Shown here piece by piece: positions 1 to 4,582 of a stretch of DNA of 7,364 nt. Each line of letters starts with the position of its first letter. Position 1 is the stretch's first letter. This stretch comes from Methanobrevibacter sp. GTDB lineage: Archaea; Methanobacteriota; Methanobacteria; Methanobacteriales; Methanobacteriaceae. The stretch is taken from NCBI GenBank assembly GCA_031261945.1, contig JAISIQ010000057.1, forward strand, positions 1-7,364, read 5' to 3'. Under the pieces are notes generated by a model. That model made no database searches and was not told where the DNA came from. It worked only from the letters and a program-made list of their open reading frames with translations. Position numbers and translations under genes: made by a program.

Positions 1-2620
1 TGATTTTTGATTTAATATAATCCAATATAAAACTTGTTGCATTTTTATGGAGAGGTTTATTTTCATTTCCACATTTTGGAGAGTAAATACAAGCAGGACA
101 TCCATCAATACACTGACAATTATCAATTAAATCTTTTGTTGAATTAACAAGTTCACTAAATACATCAATAGCTTTTTCATTGATTCCTATTCCTCCTTCA
201 TAGGCATCATAAATAAAAATAGTCGCTTCCTGAGTATCTTCATGATAATTAGTAGACATTCCTCCAATATCAAACCTATCACACATTACGTGTAATGGAA
301 AAAGTCCAATCAATGCATGTTCAACTCCATGAAGTCCTCCTGCGAAAACATCATCTTCTTCATATTCTTTTTCAAGTTTTTCTTTAATTTCTTTTGGAAT
401 TGTAAACCATAAACCTTTTGTTTTAAATTTTAATGGAGGAAGATCTAAAAAATAGCTTCCAATAGTTTTTGAAAAGTGCATTTTTTTGTATTTATAAAAA
501 TCTTCTGATACTTCAAGTTCACCAAAGTTTACAATAAATTCATTAGTTCCATCATTTCCATTTTTTCCATTTTTAATCTCTCTATTACTAATTTTTTCAT
601 TTCTAATCTTTTTATTTCCAAGCTTCTTTCTTTTGATTTTTTTAAGAATATTAATTTCAACTTCTTTTAAAACAAGAGTGTGATATTCAGTAGCTCTTTT
701 AGAAACATTAACAAATTTATTTTTTAAATTAACACTATCTACAATGTATGTTTCACCTTTGTTAATTAAAACTGCTCCTTCATGAGCTTCCCTATAAACT
801 TGAGAACGTTCCATTATTTCAAGAAGTTGATTATTATTCATAACTTTAAAAACATCAGTAGATAATTGATCAAGAGAATGATTAAATGAAGGTTGATCAT
901 CATAAGGATAAATATATTGTCCTCGATTATTTATTACTAATTCTTCTTCTTTAACAAGATTTTCTAAAGATTTTTCAAAATAGCTATTTACATTAAAATA
1001 GCTATTTCCATTCATATTTCCATTCATACTTTCATTTATATTCCTATTATCATTGCTTTTTGTATTGCTTTTTGTATTATTTTTTGTATTATTTTTTGCA
1101 ATATTTTTTGTATTGCTTTTTTGAAGATCAAAAATAGTACTTGACTCTTCTTTTGTAATTGGAAGTTCATTTGCGGCACAAATAAGATGAGAATTAGCTA
1201 TTATTTTATTATTTAAATCAATTATTGCATTTTCATGTGGTTTATCAAAGAAAAATTCAGGATTATGCATAAAATATTGATCAAGTTGATTTTCAAATGC
1301 AAGTAAAACAACAAGAGATTTTTGATTTTCTCTTCCTGCTCTTCCTGCTTGTTGCCATGTTGAAATCATGGTCCCAGGATAACCAGAAATAATCACAGCT
1401 TCAAGAGAACCAATGTTTATTCCAAGTTCAAGTGCATTTGTACATGTTACACCTAAATACTTCCGAGATTTAAGTCCTTCTTCAATTTCTCTTCTTTCTG
1501 ATGCTAAATAACCTGCCCTATAAGCAGTAATACTATCTTCCAGACGTCTTTTTATATTTACTATATCTTTTTTTGCCCACATAGCTATTAATTCAGCTAT
1601 TTTTCGTGAAACCGTAAAACACAGCGTTTGAATATCTTTTAGAAGTAGATATAAAAATATGTTTTCTGTTTCTTGATGAATAGATAATCCATCATCAATT
1701 TTAACCCCCTGATCAGAGCTATTTATAATAGCTATTCTATCTTCAATTGATTGATTATTGTTTTTATTATTAGTATTTTTATTACTTTTTTTATTTTTTT
1801 TATTATTATTCTTATTGTTGTTATTATTTTTATTCTTATTTTGATAAAAAGGATTATAAAAAATGAAATCTTTTTCTCCACTTGGAGAATCATCTTTATC
1901 AATTAAATAAAAATCTTCACCAGTTAATTTAGTAGCTAATTCTTTAGGATTAGCTAATGTTGCAGATGAAAGAATGAATTGCGGATTTGAACCATAGAAA
2001 TTAGCTATTCTTTTAAGCCTACGTATCAAATATGCAACATTCGTACCAAATATTCCCTTGTAATAATGAGCTTCATCAATAATTATATATTTTAAATTAG
2101 TATAAAATTTCTTCCATTGATGATGCCAAGAGAGAATATGATGCAATTGATAAGGATTAGTTAGAATAGCTCTTGAATTTTGACGAATTTTATATCGTTT
2201 ATTTTTTTCAGTGTCTCCATCATAAGTAGCAGGGCGTAATTCAATATCTAAATCATTTTCAAGATCTTTTAAAACTTTAAGTTGATCATAAGATAAAGCT
2301 TTTGCAGGATAAATATATAATGCAGTAGATTCAGCAGAATTAGACAATGAGCCTACTATTGGAAGATTAAATGCTAATGTTTTTCCAGAAGCTGTAGGAG
2401 TAGTAATTATTACATTATCTCCATTTTTAATATGTTCATAAGCTTCTGCTTGATGACCATATAATCTAATTTCCTTTTTTTCAAGATATTTAGCTATTTT
2501 TTCATCAATATTTTCAATTTTCTTATAATTCGCTTCTTTGCCCTCAATAGTCTCAATATGAGCTATTTTATGCCGAAAACGAATATCATTTTTAAATTTA
2601 TCAATAGCTAATTTATCCAT
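1..2620 (-). CDS. MrfA/YprA-like DEAH-box superfamily 2 helicase with DUF1998 (MZB) cysteine domain, C-terminus cut by window edge
   Basis: Reading from the ATG at 2620 gives 873 open codons to the left edge with no stop, so the C-terminus is missing. Visible in order: Walker A TPTASGKT (residues 74-81), DEAH (182-185), motif III SAT (219-221), TNALELGIN (394-402), motif VI QQAGRAGR (423-430), then a C-terminal DUF1998-type region with HGVEHAL (764-770), YDAYEGGIG (804-812) and a cysteine cluster at C835, C837, C841, C844 and C850. This order is that of the MrfA family (B. subtilis YprA, mitomycin repair factor A), ATP-dependent 3'-5' DNA helicases acting in a damage-excision route; the cysteines are expected to bind metal. 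The protein is longer than bacterial MrfA (about 750 residues), partly because of three low-complexity inserts at 260-289, 502-546 and 661-694. The start is the first ATG before the conserved N-terminal part; no clear Shine-Dalgarno is seen. Family assignment is strong; the exact lesion handled here is inferred. Confidence 0.9.
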   Translation of the reverse strand, partial: MDKLAIDKFKNDIRFRHKIAHIETIEGKEANYKKIENIDEKIAKYLEKKEIRLYGHQAEAYEHIKNGDNVIITTPTASGKTLAFNLPIVGSLSNSAESTALYIYPAKALSYDQLKVLKDLENDLDIELRPATYDGDTEKNKRYKIRQNSRAILTNPYQLHHILSWHHQWKKFYTNLKYIIIDEAHYYKGIFGTNVAYLIRRLKRIANFYGSNPQFILSSATLANPKELATKLTGEDFYLIDKDDSPSGEKDFIFYNPFYQNKNKNNNNNKNNNKKNKKSNKNTNNKNNNQSIEDRIAIINSSDQGVKIDDGLSIHQETENIFLYLLLKDIQTLCFTVSRKIAELIAMWAKKDIVNIKRRLEDSITAYRAGYLASERREIEEGLKSRKYLGVTCTNALELGINIGSLEAVIISGYPGTMISTWQQAGRAGRENQKSLVVLLAFENQLDQYFMHNPEFFFDKPHENAIIDLNNKIIANSHLICAANELPITKEESSTIFDLQKSNTKNIAKNNTKNNTKSNTKSNDNRNINESMNGNMNGNSYFNVNSYFEKSLENLVKEEELVINNRGQYIYPYDDQPSFNHSLDQLSTDVFKVMNNNQLLEIMERSQVYREAHEGAVLINKGETYIVDSVNLKNKFVNVSKRATEYHTLVLKEVEINILKKIKRKKLGNKKIRNEKISNREIKNGKNGNDGTNEFIVNFGELEVSEDFYKYKKMHFSKTIGSYFLDLPPLKFKTKGLWFTIPKEIKEKLEKEYEEDDVFAGGLHGVEHALIGLFPLHVMCDRFDIGGMSTNYHEDTQEATIFIYDAYEGGIGINEKAIDVFSELVNSTKDLIDNCQCIDGCPACIYSPKCGNENKPLHKNATSFILDYIKSKI
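539..640 (-). repeat. Lys/Asn/Gly-rich low-complexity insert 3 in the MrfA-like helicase
   Basis: Residues 661-694 of the minus-strand helicase are almost only Lys, Asn, Gly, Arg and Ile. They interrupt otherwise ordinary sequence between the EVEINILK and EFIVNFGELEV strands. The composition resembles the two other inserts in the same gene. It is probably a disordered loop between two beta strands of the C-terminal half. Confidence 0.6.
983..1117 (-). repeat. Asn-rich insert 2 in the MrfA-like helicase, containing in-frame short tandem repeats
   Basis: Residues 502-546 lie between the helicase core and the following winged-helix-like region. The segment has tetrapeptides of TKSN/TKNN type, then MNGN twice, then SYF-NVN-SYF. 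The DNA shows the origin: 12-bp tandem units at 1053-1124, a perfect 12-bp duplication (TTTCCATTCATA) at 1005-1016 and 1017-1028, and a 13-bp direct repeat (AAAATAGCTATTT) at 977-989 and 995-1007. All preserve the reading frame. Confidence 0.8.
1053..1124. repeat. Six tandem 12-bp units inside the helicase gene
   Basis: On the plus strand six consecutive 12-mers start at 1053, 1065, 1077, 1089, 1101 and 1113. The first two are identical (TTGCTTTTTGTA) and the rest differ by one to a few bases. Because the unit is four codons long, each adds a tetrapeptide (TKSN, TKSN, TKNN, AKNN, TKNI, QKSN on the coding strand). This looks like slipped-strand or recombination-driven expansion tolerated in a loop. 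Confidence 0.85.
1754..1843 (-). repeat. Asn/Lys-rich low-complexity insert 1 in the MrfA-like helicase
   Basis: Residues 260-289 consist of Asn and Lys with single Ser, Thr and Gln residues, encoded by AAT/AAC/AAA/AAG triplets. The insert sits between the two RecA-like domains, after the FYNPFY segment and before the IEDRIAII segment. The helicase motifs on both sides are intact, so it is likely an exposed inter-domain linker. Confidence 0.8.
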
Positions 2621-2652
2621 ATTATCAAATAGAACTTAAATTGATTTGACTG

Positions 2653-2664
2653 TTTTTTTAAATA
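2653..2664 (-). promoter_or_regulatory. Candidate TATA box for the MrfA-like gene
   Basis: On the minus strand this reads TATTTAAAAAAA. It lies about 33-44 bases upstream of the ATG at 2620. An archaeal start site some 25 bases downstream would give a leader of only about ten bases, which would fit the lack of a Shine-Dalgarno. A/T-rich matches are expected by chance in this spacer, so support is weak. Confidence 0.25.
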
Positions 2665-2697
2665 TTAATAGTAAATTATTAATTAATTTTATTAATA

Positions 2698-2733
2698 AAT
2701 TTATTACTTAATTTATTGCTTAATTTATTAATT
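2698..2733. repeat. Three tandem 12-bp units (AATTTATTRCTT-like)
   Basis: The units are AATTTATTACTT (2698-2709), AATTTATTGCTT (2710-2721) and AATTTATTAATT (2722-2733). They lie 78-113 bases upstream of the MrfA-like start codon. Near-perfect periodicity including the single C or G argues for duplication, not just A/T composition. Function unknown. Confidence 0.65.
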
Positions 2734-2806
2734 AATTTTTATTAACATGATTTTAATTTATTTAAAAAAATATGTAATAAATTATAACTAAATTATATTA
2801 ATTAAT

Positions 2807-2837
2807 TATAATTTTTTATAATTTTTTTATAATTTTT
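2807..2837. repeat. Three tandem TATAATTTTT(TT) units
   Basis: The motif TATAATTTTT recurs with a period of 10-12 bases starting at 2807, 2817 and 2827, differing only in the length of the T run. On the plus strand the oligo-T runs could serve as archaeal transcription terminators, but no plus-strand gene ends upstream of them. It may be simple-sequence DNA. Confidence 0.45.
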
Positions 2838-2885
2838 AAATTTTATTTATTTTCAATTGCTCTTTGATATTATTAATATTCTATT

Positions 2886-2897
2886 ATAAATATATAT
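2886..2897. promoter_or_regulatory. Candidate TATA box upstream of the G+C-containing patch
   Basis: The sequence TATAAATATATA is a good match to an archaeal box A on the plus strand. A start site about 25 bases downstream would fall near 2915, directly before the only G+C-containing patch of the spacer. No gene start follows at a normal distance, so the element is either the promoter of a small transcript, a distal promoter of the operon at 3275, or chance. Confidence 0.25.
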
Positions 2898-2970
2898 TTC
2901 TATTATGTCTAATGAATTAAGTCTGGGGCTAAGTAGCTATAAAATTATTAAAACAAATCAAAAACCAATA

Positions 2971-3000
2971 ATATAAACTAATATAAACTAATATAAATAA
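2971..3000. repeat. Three tandem 10-bp units (ATATAAACTA)
   Basis: ATATAAACTA occurs at 2971-2980 and 2981-2990 exactly, and as ATATAAATAA at 2991-3000. The 10-bp period is close to one helical turn, so the units would face the same side of DNA, as in bent DNA or multiple protein sites. No regulator is known from this window. Confidence 0.6.
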
Positions 3001-3023
3001 CTTTAATTAGCATATTAATTAAC

Positions 3024-3071
3024 AATACATAATTAATATTAATATTAATATTAATAAAATTATTATGTATT
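3024..3071. repeat. Inverted repeat enclosing four TTAATA units
   Basis: The perfect 10-bp arms AATACATAAT (3024-3033) and ATTATGTATT (3062-3071) flank a centre that is mostly TTAATA repeated four times (3033-3056). Part of the centre is itself self-complementary. It could be a cruciform or a protein-binding palindrome, but A/T-only arms with a single C/G pair arise easily in DNA of this composition. Confidence 0.4.
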
Positions 3072-3219
3072 ATTATATTAATAATAATTGTGAATAATAT
3101 TACTTATATTTAAAAGCATAATTAAAAGTATAATTAATTATAATTTATAATTGTTACTAATTATCAAAATAATCATTAAGAATAATACTAATAATCTAAT
3201 ACTAATAAAATATTTTTGA

Positions 3220-3230
3220 ATATTTAATAA
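3220..3230 (+). promoter_or_regulatory. Candidate TATA box for the operon starting at 3275
   Basis: ATATTTAATAA lies 45-55 bases upstream of the ATG at 3275 and would place a start site near 3250 with a short leader. An alternative is TTATATTTAAAA at 3104-3115, which would give a leader of more than 100 bases. The composition makes both uncertain. Confidence 0.25.
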
Positions 3231-3274
3231 TCTTTGGTCTTAAGCACATTAGATAAAAAAATGGAAAAATAAAC

Positions 3275-4567
3275 ATGAAAGTGATTCAAATGTCTTTTAA
3301 AAATAATTTGATTAATAAACAAAGCATTATGAAGAAAATATTTAAAGAAAATAAAATAATAAGATCAAAAATTTATATAACTCCTTCTATAACTTATAGT
3401 AATAATTATATTAATAACAGAAATAAAAATAAAAATGATAACATTAGTAATACTAATAATAACACTACTAATAATAAAATTAGTAATAATACTATTAATA
3501 ATAGTAATAATAATAGCAATAATACTAACAATAGTAATGATATTAATGATACGAGAGATAGTAATAATAATATAAATAATATAACTAATAATATAAAATC
3601 TATAAATCCTATCAAATTTTTCTTTGTTTTCATTATTTTATTTATAATTTCATTTAGTTTATCTCATAGTGAAGCACATATTCTTCTTGTTGCAGATTCC
3701 ACAAATGATCTTCCTAATGAACGAAATGAAGCTATTAGTATTTATAATAAACTAATTGCTGATAATTATCCTGTTGTATTATTAGTAGGAAATAATGCTA
3801 CTTCTGAAAGTATTATTAAAGGAATGTATGGTGCTGATGCAATAATATATATTGGCCATGGTAGTGATTTAGACTATTATGATAAAGATGGAGGAATATC
3901 CAAGGCACCTTATGCAATTCCAACATCAGATAACAAAAATATATGGACTGCTCGAGATTTTTTATCTGAAGGATTAAATTTCTTTGGATTTGAATATAAT
4001 GGAGATTTTATACCTCCTATAAAAAAAGGAGCATCTGTATTCTTCATTCACACTTGTTTTGCAACTGGGTGGGTAGAAGATAGTTTTGTATCAAATCCTG
4101 ATGAAACAATTTATAAATTTAATATTCCTTTTGTTAATGCTGGTGCAAATGTTTATTCTTCGGGATATTATCAAGCTTATGGCAATAATTTCGCAGGTTT
4201 ATTAGGGCAAGAATTATATAATGGAGGTTCCCAATCAATTTCATTTAAAGAAGCAAATAATAATTTAATAAATTCTGAGGGATCTTTTAATATATCTAAA
4301 AGTTATAATGATATGGAATTTTATACTAATAATAATTACACAAGTTTATTTATAGGGAATTTAAATAGTAATGTTTTACCAGAAGCAAAAGAATGTAGTG
4401 AATTTGATTCAATAGCTGCAAAAAAATGGTATGACTCTAGTAAATCTATTGAAGATCCTATTTATGATGATTCAATAAAATTAGAATATAAAAATGATAA
4501 ATTTGATGGTTTCATAAATATATACAATAATTTTTTAAAAAGTTTTGAAAAAATATTAAAAATTTAA
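3275..4567 (+). CDS. Asn-rich, membrane-anchored or secreted protein with a caspase-fold-like (clan CD) His/Cys domain
   Basis: This 430-residue protein was not recognised as a named family. Residues 1-42 are basic. Residues 43-106 hold 34 Asn in 64 residues. Residues 113-130 are strongly hydrophobic and followed by SHSEA, so this is a signal anchor or an unusually late signal peptide with a possible cut after SEA. Basic residues before the segment (K108, K114) predict that the C-terminal part is outside the cell. The globular part begins HILLVADSTND (135-145). It contains a hydrophobic strand ending in His-Gly (IIYIGHGSD, H195) and, 66 residues later, a strand ending in Cys (SVFFIHTC, C261). 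That is the catalytic dyad pattern of clan CD peptidases (caspases, gingipains, CHAT). ATG 3275 is the first start after the in-frame stop at 3254-3256; Met6 and Met19 are alternatives. No strong ribosome site is visible, and a four-codon ATG-to-TAA frame (3261-3272) lies just upstream. The helicase gene follows after 15 bases. Peptidase activity is inferred from motif spacing only. Confidence 0.85.
   Translation: MKVIQMSFKNNLINKQSIMKKIFKENKIIRSKIYITPSITYSNNYINNRNKNKNDNISNTNNNTTNNKISNNTINNSNNNSNNTNNSNDINDTRDSNNNINNITNNIKSINPIKFFFVFIILFIISFSLSHSEAHILLVADSTNDLPNERNEAISIYNKLIADNYPVVLLVGNNATSESIIKGMYGADAIIYIGHGSDLDYYDKDGGISKAPYAIPTSDNKNIWTARDFLSEGLNFFGFEYNGDFIPPIKKGASVFFIHTCFATGWVEDSFVSNPDETIYKFNIPFVNAGANVYSSGYYQAYGNNFAGLLGQELYNGGSQSISFKEANNNLINSEGSFNISKSYNDMEFYTNNNYTSLFIGNLNSNVLPEAKECSEFDSIAAKKWYDSSKSIEDPIYDDSIKLEYKNDKFDGFINIYNNFLKSFEKILKI
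3413..3592 (+). repeat. AAT/AGT/ATT triplet array encoding the Asn-rich segment
   Basis: This covers residues 47-106 of the gene. Runs of AAT are interspersed with AGT, ACT, ATT and AAC triplets, an imperfect trinucleotide repeat kept in frame. The reverse strand is therefore also open and Leu-rich, which is only a shadow. The same type of DNA creates the inserts in the neighbouring MrfA-like gene. Confidence 0.75.
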
Positions 4568-4582
4568 ATTAAAAAAGATAAA

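Larger units (their letters stand above)
2621..3274. other. 654-bp divergent A/T-rich spacer between the MrfA-like gene and the plus-strand operon
   Basis: No convincing gene is visible in any frame. The stretch is nearly all A and T and must hold the promoters for both directions. It contains three short tandem repeat blocks (2698-2733, 2807-2837, 2971-3000), a hexanucleotide run (3033-3056) inside an inverted repeat (3024-3071), and a single patch with several G and C bases around 2920-2940 just downstream of a TATA-like stretch. Each is listed separately where it can be supported. Confidence 0.8.

Noticed and set aside
2812..2837. Oligo-T runs as a transcription terminator
   Set aside because: No plus-strand gene ends before them. 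They form a short tandem repeat in A/T-only DNA, so a terminator call is not supported.
2905..2976. 23-codon plus-strand frame covering the G+C-containing patch
   Set aside because: It is very short, has no Shine-Dalgarno and ends in A/T repeat sequence. A small RNA or no product is more likely than a peptide.
2698..3071. Possible CRISPR array or replication origin in the divergent spacer
   Set aside because: The repeats are contiguous, 6-12 bp long and have no spacers, so it is not a CRISPR array. No origin recognition boxes or Cdc6 gene are seen nearby, and A/T richness alone is not enough for an origin call.
3261..3272. Four-codon ATG frame directly before the start at 3275
   Set aside because: Such a frame is expected by chance in A-rich DNA and has no ribosome site. 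It cannot be distinguished from noise, though it could affect initiation.
3406..3633. Open minus-strand frame of 75 residues, almost all Leu, Ile and Val
   Set aside because: It is the reverse complement of the AAT-rich triplet array coding for the Asn-rich segment. Its composition follows from the repeat, and it has no ribosome site or recognisable family.
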